Positions 1-7,585 of a stretch of DNA of 64,000 nt are shown piece after piece; positions within the stretch are counted from its first letter, which is position 1; the number at the start of each line of letters is the position of its first letter. A program made the position numbers and the translations under genes. The notes beneath the pieces were generated by a model. The model saw only the letters and a program-made list of their open reading frames with translations. It was not told the DNA's origin and made no database searches. This stretch comes from Mumia sp. zg.B17 (GTDB taxonomy: Bacteria > Actinomycetota > Actinomycetes > Propionibacteriales > Nocardioidaceae), in assembly GCF_019550915.1 (NCBI RefSeq), contig NZ_JAHWCI010000007.1, forward strand, positions 1-64,000, given 5' to 3'.

Positions 1-75
1 CCCCCCCCCCCCCCCCGGCCCCGCCACCCCTCCCCCCGGGCCCCCCCCCCCCCGGGGGGGGGCCCCCCCCCCGCT
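1..75. other. C/G homopolymer low-complexity run, probable assembly artefact
   Basis: The first ~75 bases are almost pure runs of C and G (runs of 16 C, 13 C, 9 G and 12 C), unlike any other stretch of the window. Ordinary high-GC coding sequence starts right after, at the 3' end of the UPF0182 gene. I read this as contig-end noise or poly-C sequencing artefact rather than a biological repeat; no gene is visible in it. Confidence 0.7.
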
Positions 76-101
76 GCCGTGTTCGATCGACGTGCGCTGA
101 C

Positions 102-3038
102 TCAGCCGCCGTCAGGGGTGGGTGTCGGAGTCGCCGGTGTGGCACCCACCTGCGCACGCACGCGGCCCAGGATCTCCGCCATCTTCTCGACCTGGGTCTG
201 GTACTCGCCGAGGTTGCCCTTCTCGAGCGCCTGCTGTGCGGCGTCGTAGGCCGCGTCGGCCTGCTGGAGCAGCTGCTCGACACTCTGCGGTGTCGGCGAC
301 GTTCCTCCGTCGCCTCCGTCGGCCTGGTCCGTCGGCGGCGGGGCGCCCTCGATGCCGAGGGCGACGCGCAGAGCCTCGTCGAGGTTCTGGCCGAAGCCGA
401 TCCCCTCGCCGAACGACGCGATGACGAACTGCAGGACGGGATACGAGCCCTCGGTCGCGCTGCGTCGGATGTAGACCGGTTGGACGTACAGCAGTCCCTC
501 GCCGACCGGCAGCGTCAACAGGTTGCCGAAGAGCACCTTCGTGCCGGCCGACTTGTACGGCAGCAACGCCGACGACACCCTGCTGTCGGCCTCGAACCGG
601 TTGGCGATCTGGTTGGGGCCGTCCACCGTGGAGGCAGAACCCAGCTGCAAGATCTGGATCTTGCCGTAGTTCTCGGTGTCGCTCGCCTCGGAGTTCACCG
701 ACACGAACGAGGCGAGGTTCTGGCGGTTGTTGGGCAGGTAGACGCTGGTCAGCGAGAACCGCGAGTCCTCCTCGCCCGGGCGCTGGATCGACAGGTAGTA
801 GGGCGGCTGGAGCGACCCCTTGGCCGTCGGGTCCTCCGGGATCTTCCAGCGCTCGCCACCCTCGTAGAAGGTCTGCGGGTCGGTCACGTGGTACGCGCCG
901 AGGATGTTGCGCTGCACCTTGAACATGTCGACCGGGTAGCGGACGTGCGCGAGCAGGTCGGGCGAGATCTCCGACTTCGGCTTGACCGTGTCGGGGAAGA
1001 CCTTCATCCAGGTCTTGAGCACCGGGTCCTCGGTGTCCCACTGGTAGAGGTCGACCGACCCGTCGTACGCGTCCACCACGCCCTTGACGGCGTTGCGCAT
1101 GTAGTTGACCTGGTCCGATGGCAGAACCGCCTGCGCACCGGTGCCGGTCAGCGTGTCCGAGGTCGCCTCGTCGAGCGAGACCTTCTCGGAGTAGGGGTAG
1201 TTGTCGCTCGTGGTGTAGCCGTCGACGATCCACACGACGCGGCCGTCCACGACCGCCGGGTACGGGTCGCCGTCGATCGTGAGCCACGGCGCCACCTTGG
1301 CGACCCGGTCACGCGGGTGCCGGTCGTACAGGATCTTGGAGTTCTCGTTGACGCGGTTCGAGAGCACGATGTTGGGCTCGCTGAACTTCACCGCGTAGAG
1401 CAGCTTGTTGAACGCGCTGCCGATGTCGACGCCACCCTTGCCGTCGTACGTGTTCTGGGTGACGTTCTCGGCCGGCGACTCGCCCGCGGCCTCCTCCTCC
1501 TCGGCGGTCGTGCCGTTGCCGCGCGGGATGTCGACCTCGATCGGCTTCGCGCCCTCGGGGCGTCCGACGATGGAGTACGAGGGAGAGTTTTCGCCGAAGT
1601 AGATCCGCGGCTGCTTGTCGAGCTTGAGCTCGCCGACCGGGGGGATGTCGCGCTCGACCCAGACGGGCTCGCCCTGCGAGCCGCGCTGGTTGCCCTGGGC
1701 TGCGATCACGCCGTAGCCGTGGGTGTAGACGGTGTGGTCGTTGGCCCAGTTGCGCTGGTTCTCCGGCAGACCGTCGAGGTTGAGCTCGCGCGCCGCGATC
1801 ACGATGTCCTGCGGGTTGTCGGTGCCCTCGAGCTGGTAGCGGTCGACGTCCAGCGTGGGCGGCACGCTGTAGTAGCCGCGGACCTGCTGGAGCTGCTCGA
1901 ACGCTGGAGACACCAGCGTCGGATCGAGCAGGCGCGTGCTCACGCGCGACTCCGCCGACTCGGTCAGCTGCTGGGGCGTCAGCTCGGTCTGCGCGTTGTA
2001 GTTCTGCTTCTCGACCCCCGCGATCCCGAACGCGTCCCGCGTGGCGGTGATGTTCTTCTCGATGTAGGGGGCTTCCTTGTCAGGCTCGGACGGCTTGACC
2101 TGGAAGGACTGCATGATCGCCGGCCAGATGCCGCCGATCAGCACCGAGGTCAGCACGAGGAGCGCCAGGCTGATGCCGGGGAGGAGCCAGTTGTGCCAGA
2201 TCGCGTTGGCGAAGAAGAGCAGCGCGCACAGCAGCGACACCGCCATCAAGATGTTCTTGCTGGGGATGCGCGCGTTGGCGTCGGTGTAGGTGATGCCGGT
2301 CAGCAGGTTGCCGCTGTCGACCGAGAACCCGAAGCGGTCCAGCCAGTAGGCGAACGCCTTCAGCAGCATGATCAGGCCGATGAGGATCGACAGGTGGGTC
2401 TGCGTGGCCCGGGAGATCTTGCGGTTCTTGCCCGAGAACGCGATGCCGCCGTAGATGTAGTAGACGACCGCCACCGCGATGACCGAGACGATCAGCAGGG
2501 CGAATCCGAAGCCGGTGAGGAAGCGCAGCCACGGGTAGTCGAAGACGAAGAACGAGATGTCGCGGCCGAAGGTCTCGTCGTTCTTGCCGAACGGCGTCGC
2601 GTTGCGCCACATCAGGAACGTCCGCCACTGCCCCGCGGCCGAGGAGCCGGCGAAGACCAGCAGGAGGATGCCCAGGCCGATCAGCGCCACCTTGCGCAGC
2701 GGGTGGATGGCCTCGCGGTAGCGGACCACCGGGTCGTTGGGGCGCACCGGACCTGGAGTCTTGGGACGCGACCGGTAGGCGAGCCAGACGTTGAGGACCA
2801 CCACGCCGGCGAACAGCGCGCCGAACACGACGAACATCAGCACCCGCGTGCTCAGCATCGTCGCGAAGACCGAGCCGTAGTCGACCGACCGGAACCAGAG
2901 GCGATCGGTCCACACACCCGTGAAGATGGCACCGAGGAACAGCAGCGCCACGAGCGTGATGATGGTGGGAATCAGGACACGTCGTCCCTGTCGTCCGACC
3001 TCGGGTCGAGGTCGGGCAGCGGCGGATCCTTCGCTCAC
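102..3038 (-). CDS. UPF0182 family large integral membrane protein
   Basis: A 978-aa protein of the UPF0182 family (about 900-1000 aa in actinobacteria), function unknown. The N-terminal third is strongly hydrophobic with about seven predicted membrane segments (roughly residues 22-45, 60-86, 115-135, 168-196, 213-232, 257-277 and 285-310). A large, probably extracytoplasmic domain follows, then an acidic, Thr/Pro-rich tail. The GTG start at 3036-3038 is preceded by a good Shine-Dalgarno (GAAGGAG, about 6 nt away), so this gene is leadered, unlike many neighbours. It lies downstream of and in line with the PPA1309 and YlbL genes, the arrangement seen around Rv3193c/Rv3194c in mycobacteria. 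Family assignment is firm; no catalytic role can be read from it. Confidence 0.93.
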   Translation of the reverse strand: MSEGSAAARPRPEVGRQGRRVLIPTIITLVALLFLGAIFTGVWTDRLWFRSVDYGSVFATMLSTRVLMFVVFGALFAGVVVLNVWLAYRSRPKTPGPVRPNDPVVRYREAIHPLRKVALIGLGILLLVFAGSSAAGQWRTFLMWRNATPFGKNDETFGRDISFFVFDYPWLRFLTGFGFALLIVSVIAVAVVYYIYGGIAFSGKNRKISRATQTHLSILIGLIMLLKAFAYWLDRFGFSVDSGNLLTGITYTDANARIPSKNILMAVSLLCALLFFANAIWHNWLLPGISLALLVLTSVLIGGIWPAIMQSFQVKPSEPDKEAPYIEKNITATRDAFGIAGVEKQNYNAQTELTPQQLTESAESRVSTRLLDPTLVSPAFEQLQQVRGYYSVPPTLDVDRYQLEGTDNPQDIVIAARELNLDGLPENQRNWANDHTVYTHGYGVIAAQGNQRGSQGEPVWVERDIPPVGELKLDKQPRIYFGENSPSYSIVGRPEGAKPIEVDIPRGNGTTAEEEEAAGESPAENVTQNTYDGKGGVDIGSAFNKLLYAVKFSEPNIVLSNRVNENSKILYDRHPRDRVAKVAPWLTIDGDPYPAVVDGRVVWIVDGYTTSDNYPYSEKVSLDEATSDTLTGTGAQAVLPSDQVNYMRNAVKGVVDAYDGSVDLYQWDTEDPVLKTWMKVFPDTVKPKSEISPDLLAHVRYPVDMFKVQRNILGAYHVTDPQTFYEGGERWKIPEDPTAKGSLQPPYYLSIQRPGEEDSRFSLTSVYLPNNRQNLASFVSVNSEASDTENYGKIQILQLGSASTVDGPNQIANRFEADSRVSSALLPYKSAGTKVLFGNLLTLPVGEGLLYVQPVYIRRSATEGSYPVLQFVIASFGEGIGFGQNLDEALRVALGIEGAPPPTDQADGGDGGTSPTPQSVEQLLQQADAAYDAAQQALEKGNLGEYQTQVEKMAEILGRVRAQVGATPATPTPTPDGG

Positions 3039-3098
3039 AGCTCTCCTTCAGTAGTCGTGCTCGAGGCACAACAGTCTTCGGACTGCAAGTGTGACAGG

Positions 3099-3620
3099 TC
3101 AGTCCAGCAGGGTCTGCCGCAGCATCGAGACCAGGCCGGGGACCAGATCGGGCCCCTCGGCGAGCTCGTCGCTGCCGCGCACGTCCACGATGCAGTGCGC
3201 CTGGCCGTCCCTCGTCACCGCGACGGTCAGACGGACCTCCTGGCGATCGGGGTGCTCGGCGACGAAGTCGGACACGGTCGACTCGTCGTCGGGCAGAGAC
3301 TCCTCGGCGTCTGGAGGCAGCATGAGGCGCTCCAGCACCACGGCGGTGCCGTCGACCTGCGGCGGCCACACGATCTCGGTGACGAAGTCCTCGAACGAGC
3401 GCTCTGCGGGCAGGTCGTCCTGCTCCACCGCGGTGAACGAGTCGTCCACGTCGTCGGGCCCGATCCCGAGCTCACGGGCCAGCGCGGGCTCGTCCGCGGC
3501 CAGCGCGGCCGTTCGCACCAGGGCGTACAGGCGTGGGGGCGCGTCCCACCCGGCCGCCTGCGCCACCTCGGCGATCTCGAGGGCGGTCTCTCTCAGGGCG
3601 TTCGTGGGTGTCAGCTGCAT
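3099..3620 (-). CDS. PPA1309 family protein
   Basis: A 173-aa soluble acidic protein matching the PPA1309 family, a conserved actinobacterial protein of unknown function found next to YlbL proteases. It has an alpha-helical N-terminal half and a beta-rich C-terminal half (VRLTVAVTRDGQAHCIVDVR region, about residues 128-147). It has no signal peptide or membrane helix. Its ATG (3618-3620) lies inside the end of the upstream protease gene (10-nt overlap), so the two are translationally coupled in one operon with the small membrane protein before them. No function is assigned. Confidence 0.85.
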   Translation of the reverse strand: MQLTPTNALRETALEIAEVAQAAGWDAPPRLYALVRTAALAADEPALARELGIGPDDVDDSFTAVEQDDLPAERSFEDFVTEIVWPPQVDGTAVVLERLMLPPDAEESLPDDESTVSDFVAEHPDRQEVRLTVAVTRDGQAHCIVDVRGSDELAEGPDLVPGLVSMLRQTLLD

Positions 3621-4660
3621 GTGGGAACCGTGGCCTTCGGGTCGTCGGAGAGCTTGTCGAGCGCGTCGACGGCATCGGCGAGCTTCTTGACACGCACCAG
3701 GCGCATGTCGAAGTCGTCGGACGCCGCCGCTTCGGCGCAGTTGCCGTCGGGGACGAGGAACACCTTCGCCCCCGCAGACGACGCGCCGGCGAGCTTTTGC
3801 TGGATCCCGCCGATCGGGCCGACCGCGCCGGCGGCGTCGATGGTGCCCGTGCCGGCGATCGTCGTGCCGTCGGTCAGGTCACCGGGGGTGAGCATGTCGT
3901 ACAGCGCGAGGGCGAAGACGAGGCCGGCGCTCGGCCCGCCGATCGACTCGCCCAGGTTGTTGGCGATGGGGAACGGCAGCTCGACATCGGTGCCGAGGCT
4001 GACCCCGATGCGCGCCTTGCTCGGGTCGTCGGGGGCTGCCTCGGACCTCACCTTGACGGTCTGGTCCGACGCGTCGCGCCGGATGCCGAGAGTGATGACG
4101 GCGCCGGGCCGCGCGGACGACACGAGCTTGACCGCCTGGTCGGTGCCGGTCACCTTCTGACCGTCGACGCTGACCAGCACGTCGTCGACCTTGAGGACGT
4201 CGGCCGAGGGGCCGTCCTCGGAGACCGCAGCGATCTCGACGACCGACGCGACGTCGTACCCGGCCTGGGTGAGCGCCGCAGCCTCGGAGGTCAGCTTGGA
4301 GCTGGCCATCTGCGCGGCGTTCTCCTGCCGCGACTCCTCCGCGGTCTGGTCCTTCGGATAGACGAGGTCGCGCGGAACCACGGCCTCCTCGGGGTTGAAG
4401 TAGGCGATGAACGCCTGCGGGAGGCTCACGCGCGAGTCGGCACGCGTCACCGACACCGTCGTCAGGCGGATCTGACCATCGGTCGGGTAGGTCTTGGCGT
4501 CCTCGATCTCCAGGACCGGTTTGCCGTCGTAGTCGCCCAGCACGTCGACGGTCGGCCCGGGGCGCATCGTCACGTACGGGACGGGGAGCAGCAGAGCGAC
4601 CGCGACCAGGGTCAGCACGAGGAGCCCGGCCGAAGCCAGGGTAGAGGTCCGGCGGCTCAT
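3611..4660 (-). CDS. YlbL-type PDZ / Lon-like (S16) membrane-anchored serine protease
   Basis: A 349-aa protein with one N-terminal membrane anchor (about residues 8-28), a central PDZ domain (about 115-210) and a C-terminal Lon-type proteolytic domain. The S16 Ser-Lys dyad is visible: the Ser in GGPSAG (about residue 252) and the Lys in the IQQKLAGA segment about 45 residues later. It probably degrades membrane or envelope proteins from the outer face of the membrane. I start it at the ATG 4658-4660, just before the hydrophobic anchor; a longer reading adds 64 Arg/Pro-rich residues that overlap the upstream gene. It sits 10 nt after the small membrane protein and overlaps PPA1309 downstream. 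Family assignment is secure; substrates are unknown. Confidence 0.92.
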   Translation of the reverse strand: MSRRTSTLASAGLLVLTLVAVALLLPVPYVTMRPGPTVDVLGDYDGKPVLEIEDAKTYPTDGQIRLTTVSVTRADSRVSLPQAFIAYFNPEEAVVPRDLVYPKDQTAEESRQENAAQMASSKLTSEAAALTQAGYDVASVVEIAAVSEDGPSADVLKVDDVLVSVDGQKVTGTDQAVKLVSSARPGAVITLGIRRDASDQTVKVRSEAAPDDPSKARIGVSLGTDVELPFPIANNLGESIGGPSAGLVFALALYDMLTPGDLTDGTTIAGTGTIDAAGAVGPIGGIQQKLAGASSAGAKVFLVPDGNCAEAAASDDFDMRLVRVKKLADAVDALDKLSDDPKATVPTCS

Positions 4661-4670
4661 CGGGGCGTGC

Positions 4671-4934
4671 TCACCGGCCTGACTCGGGCTTGGCACGACG
4701 GACGACGACGCCGCTGGGCGGCTGGGGCGACTGCCGGGCGTGGACCGCGGCCGGCAGCGGCCGCTGGACGGCGTCGCTGAACCGCGCGTACGCGGGATCA
4801 CCGGGGCCCCAGGAGCGGGCCGAACGATCGACGCCGTGCGACGCGTCCGCACCCCGACGCCCGTACCACGCTGCCCACAGCATCGCGAGCGCGGTGACGG
4901 CGAGAGGCACCGCCAACCACAGCAGGATCTTCAC
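4671..4934 (-). CDS. small single-pass membrane protein, hypothetical
   Basis: An 87-aa protein with one N-terminal membrane segment (residues 3-23) followed by a polar, Arg/Pro-rich cytoplasmic-type tail. I do not recognise a family. The GTG start at 4932-4934 has a TAGACT -10 box (plus-strand 4941-4946) with exactly 6 nt between, so it is probably the leaderless first gene of the operon small protein - ylbL - PPA1309. The 10-nt gap to the protease start supports co-transcription and a possible accessory role to the protease. Coding bias fits the neighbours. Confidence 0.72.
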   Translation of the reverse strand: MKILLWLAVPLAVTALAMLWAAWYGRRGADASHGVDRSARSWGPGDPAYARFSDAVQRPLPAAVHARQSPQPPSGVVVRRAKPESGR

Positions 4935-4992
4935 GCCACCAGTCTAGGCGGCTCGGCCGCACCCCGGTCGAGCGAGCGCAGCGAGTCGGGAC

Positions 4993-5418
4993 CTAGGGAC
5001 TCCCCACCCACTCGTCGCTCCCGTCCTCGAAGAGCTGGTGCTTCCAGATCGGCACCTCGGCCTTCAGCCGCTCGACCAGCGCACGGCTGACCTCGTACGC
5101 CGCCGGCCGGTGGGGTGCCGCCACCGCTGTCACGACCGCGAGGTCGCCGATGTCGAGGTCGCCGACGCGGTGCACCACCGCAACTCCCCGTACGCCGGTG
5201 CCCCCCGAGACCTCCTCGGCGATCGCGCGCAGCACCGGGAGGACCCGGGAGTGCGCCGAGTACGCAAGGCCCTCGACCCCCTTGTCGCCGTCGTGGTCGC
5301 GCACCGCCCCGACGAAGAGCACGACGGCGCCGGCGCCGGCGTCGGCCACCGCCTCGTACACCTCGGAGATGTCCAGGGGCTCGTCACGCACGTCGACCAG
5401 ACGGACCACATCGCTCAT
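4993..5418 (-). CDS. moaE: molybdopterin synthase catalytic subunit MoaE
   Basis: A 141-aa protein of normal MoaE length. MoaE with thiocarboxylated MoaD inserts two sulfurs into cyclic pyranopterin monophosphate to make molybdopterin. The C-terminal motif VPIWKHQLFEDGSDEWVG with its active-site Lys is diagnostic, as is the VLFVGAVRDHD segment near residue 35. Start chosen at ATG 5416-5418; a longer reading to 5604 has no homologous character and would run across the divergent gene's promoter. A TAGTCT -10-like box lies 8 nt upstream. It supplies the cofactor needed by the molybdenum hydroxylase at 47-51 kb, although as a core gene it is not part of that cluster. Confidence 0.95.
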   Translation of the reverse strand: MSDVVRLVDVRDEPLDISEVYEAVADAGAGAVVLFVGAVRDHDGDKGVEGLAYSAHSRVLPVLRAIAEEVSGGTGVRGVAVVHRVGDLDIGDLAVVTAVAAPHRPAAYEVSRALVERLKAEVPIWKHQLFEDGSDEWVGSP

Positions 5419-5465
5419 GGCGAACAAGACTAGGGCGGTTCGAGCCTCACGGGTACGTTGGAACC

Positions 5466-7016
5466 ATGCCTGATGAGCCCGAGCGCACCCCTGACGACAT
5501 GCCCGACGACCCGGAGGGCACCTCCAGCGGGGGCGACCAGGGGCCCGACCACGGCATCGGCTTCGGCAAGGTGCCCGGCCCGTCCCAGGGCGGCACGGGC
5601 TCACCGTCTGGCGACAACCCGTTCGCGGGCACCCCGATGGAGGGCCTCTTCGGCCCCTTCGGGCAGATGTTCGGCGGGACCGGCGGTGGGCAGATGCCCG
5701 ACATGAACCTCCTGATGCAGCAGATGCAACGCATGTTCGCCCCGCACGACGGCGCGGTCAACTGGGAGCTCGCGACCGACGTCGCCCGCCGTACGGTGGC
5801 GGCCTCTCCCGACCCGTCGCCGCTGCGCACCGAGTCATCCGCTGTGGACGATGCGATGCGACTCGCGGAGGTCTGGCTGGACACCGCGACCGACATCCCC
5901 GCCGCCGCCATGCGCTCGGCTGCATGGAGTCGGTCGGAGTGGGTGGAGTCGACGATGCCCACTTGGCGGGCGATGGTGGAGCCGATCGCCGAGCATGTGG
6001 TCGCGGCGATGTCGAACGCCCTGCCCGAGGAGGCCAAGGCGATGGCCGGCCCGCTCGTGGGCATCCTCAACCAGGCCGGCGGCGCCATGTTCGGCTCGCA
6101 GGTCGGCCAGGCGATCGGGACGCTCGCGACCGAGGTCCTCGCGACCACCGATGTCGGCCTCCCCCTCGGTCCGTCGGGTGTGTCCGCCCTTCTCCCCGCC
6201 AACGTCCGCGCGTTCGGCGAGGGTCTGGACCAGACCGACACCGACGTGTTCCTCTACGTGGCCCTGCGCGAGTGCGCGCACCAGCGGCTCTTCGCCCACG
6301 CGCCGTGGCTGCGGGGGCGCCTGCTGTCGACGATCGAGGAGTACGGCCGCGGGACGAGCATCGACGTCTCCTCGATCGAGGAGAAGATGCGCGGTCTCGA
6401 CCCGACCAACCTCGCGTCCGCCCAGGAGGCGCTCGAGGGTGGACTGTTCGAGCCCGAGCGCACCCCGCAGCAGCAGGCGGTGCTCGACCGGCTCGAGGCG
6501 CTGCTCGCGTTCATCGAGGGGTGGGTCGACGAGGTCGTCACCCAGGCGACCGACGGTCGGATGCCGAGCGCACCGGCACTGCGCGAGGCCATGCGGCGAC
6601 GCCGTGCCGCCGGAGGCCCGGCCGAGCAGACGTTCGCCTCGTTGGTCGGTCTCGACCTCCGTCCGCGCCGGTTGCGCGACGCCGCCGCGCTCTGGGCCGC
6701 GCTGCGCGACCATCGGGGCGCCGAGGCACGCGACGCCGTGTGGTCGCACCCCGACCTGATGCCCACGGCCGCCGACCTCGACGATCCGCTCGGCTTCGCC
6801 TACGACGAGAAGGACCCGGCCCAGGGCAGCGGTGACGCCGACTTCGACGCCGCTCTCGCCGACCTGCTCGAGGGCGGCAGCGACGGCGCTACTTCGGCTC
6901 CCGGTGCCGAGGATCCGAGCAAGGGCGACACGAGCAAGGGCGACACGAGCGAGGGTGACACGAGCGAAGGCGACACGGGCGAGGGCGAGGGTCCGAGCTC
7001 GGGCACCGCCCGTTGA
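5466..7016 (+). CDS. zinc-dependent metalloprotease-like protein, DUF2342 (zincin_2) family
   Basis: A 516-aa protein of the DUF2342 family (Rv3195-like). It has a disordered Gly/Asp/Pro-rich N-terminus (1-80), then a helical core with the family hallmark AFGEGLD...ALRECAHQRLFAHAPWLR (about residues 255-285). There a modified HExxH-like segment (RECAHQ) gives the zincin label, but peptidase activity is inferred from the family name only. The tail carries a GDTSKG/GDTSEG repeat encoded by a 15-bp tandem DNA repeat. The ATG 5466-5468 is preceded by TACGTT with a 6-nt gap (5454-5459), indicating a leaderless transcript. The stop overlaps the NUDIX start in a 4-nt TTGA. Confidence 0.88.
   Translation: MPDEPERTPDDMPDDPEGTSSGGDQGPDHGIGFGKVPGPSQGGTGSPSGDNPFAGTPMEGLFGPFGQMFGGTGGGQMPDMNLLMQQMQRMFAPHDGAVNWELATDVARRTVAASPDPSPLRTESSAVDDAMRLAEVWLDTATDIPAAAMRSAAWSRSEWVESTMPTWRAMVEPIAEHVVAAMSNALPEEAKAMAGPLVGILNQAGGAMFGSQVGQAIGTLATEVLATTDVGLPLGPSGVSALLPANVRAFGEGLDQTDTDVFLYVALRECAHQRLFAHAPWLRGRLLSTIEEYGRGTSIDVSSIEEKMRGLDPTNLASAQEALEGGLFEPERTPQQQAVLDRLEALLAFIEGWVDEVVTQATDGRMPSAPALREAMRRRRAAGGPAEQTFASLVGLDLRPRRLRDAAALWAALRDHRGAEARDAVWSHPDLMPTAADLDDPLGFAYDEKDPAQGSGDADFDAALADLLEGGSDGATSAPGAEDPSKGDTSKGDTSEGDTSEGDTGEGEGPSSGTAR
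6917..6991 (+). repeat. 15-bp tandem repeat, five copies, in the 3' end of the DUF2342 gene
   Basis: Four near-identical 15-bp units GAGCAAGGGCGACAC / GAGCGAGGGTGACAC (6917-6976), followed by a degenerate fifth (6977-6991). They encode the repeated pentapeptide SKGDT/SEGDT in a disordered tail. Such in-frame repeats commonly vary in copy number between strains. Confidence 0.9.
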
Positions 7017-7585
7017 GCCTGCACGCCGACGCGTACGAGCTCCTCGCCGGCTGGGCTGCTCCCGACGACCAGCAGGCCGCGATGCGTGCGAGCTACCTGA
7101 CGCACCTGCAGTCCCATCCCGACGCCATGGAGCGCAGCTGCCTCCCGCAGCACCTGACGGCGAGCGCGATCGTCATCACCGATGACGGGACGCGGGTTCT
7201 GCTGACACTGCACCGTCGTCTGCGGCGGTGGTTGCAGACCGGGGGGCACTGCGAGGACGGTGACGCGAGCGTGCGAGCTGCTGCTCTCCGCGAGGCCACC
7301 GAGGAGTCCGGCATCGCTTCGCTGCGGGTCGATCCGGTGCCGCTGCGGCTCGACCGCCACACGCTCTCGTGCGGTGGTCGCGCCGATGCCGAGCACCTCG
7401 ACGTCCAGATGCTCGCCACGGCGCCCGTCGACGCCGTGCCGGCGATCAGTGCGGAGTCGCTCGATCTCGCCTGGTTCGACGTGGACGCGCTCCCTGAGAC
7501 CGACGACTCCGTACGCGCGCTGGTGATCGCGGCACGCAGACGCCTGAGGGCGGCCGACCTGGGTCCCACCCCTCCTAGGGCGTGA
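7013..7585 (+). CDS. NUDIX hydrolase
   Basis: A 190-aa NUDIX-fold protein that hydrolyses a nucleoside diphosphate linked to some moiety X. The Nudix box is visible at about residues 77-100 (GGHCEDGDAS...REATEESGI), with the REATEE core intact; Asp replaces the usual Glu after the GGHxExG stretch. It starts with a TTG (7013-7015) that overlaps the preceding stop as TTGA, so translation is coupled to the DUF2342 gene; the next in-frame ATG would lose the conserved N-terminal helix. The 3' end overlaps the convergent 5'-nucleotidase gene by 11 nt. The substrate cannot be deduced. Confidence 0.88.
   Translation: MSLHADAYELLAGWAAPDDQQAAMRASYLTHLQSHPDAMERSCLPQHLTASAIVITDDGTRVLLTLHRRLRRWLQTGGHCEDGDASVRAAALREATEESGIASLRVDPVPLRLDRHTLSCGGRADAEHLDVQMLATAPVDAVPAISAESLDLAWFDVDALPETDDSVRALVIAARRRLRAADLGPTPPRA

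Noticed and set aside
480-4160. A 1226-codon open frame on the plus strand opposite the UPF0182/PPA1309/YlbL genes
   Set aside because: It is the antisense shadow of clearly homologous minus-strand genes; its translation is Arg/Val/His-rich low complexity with no domain, as expected in high-GC DNA.
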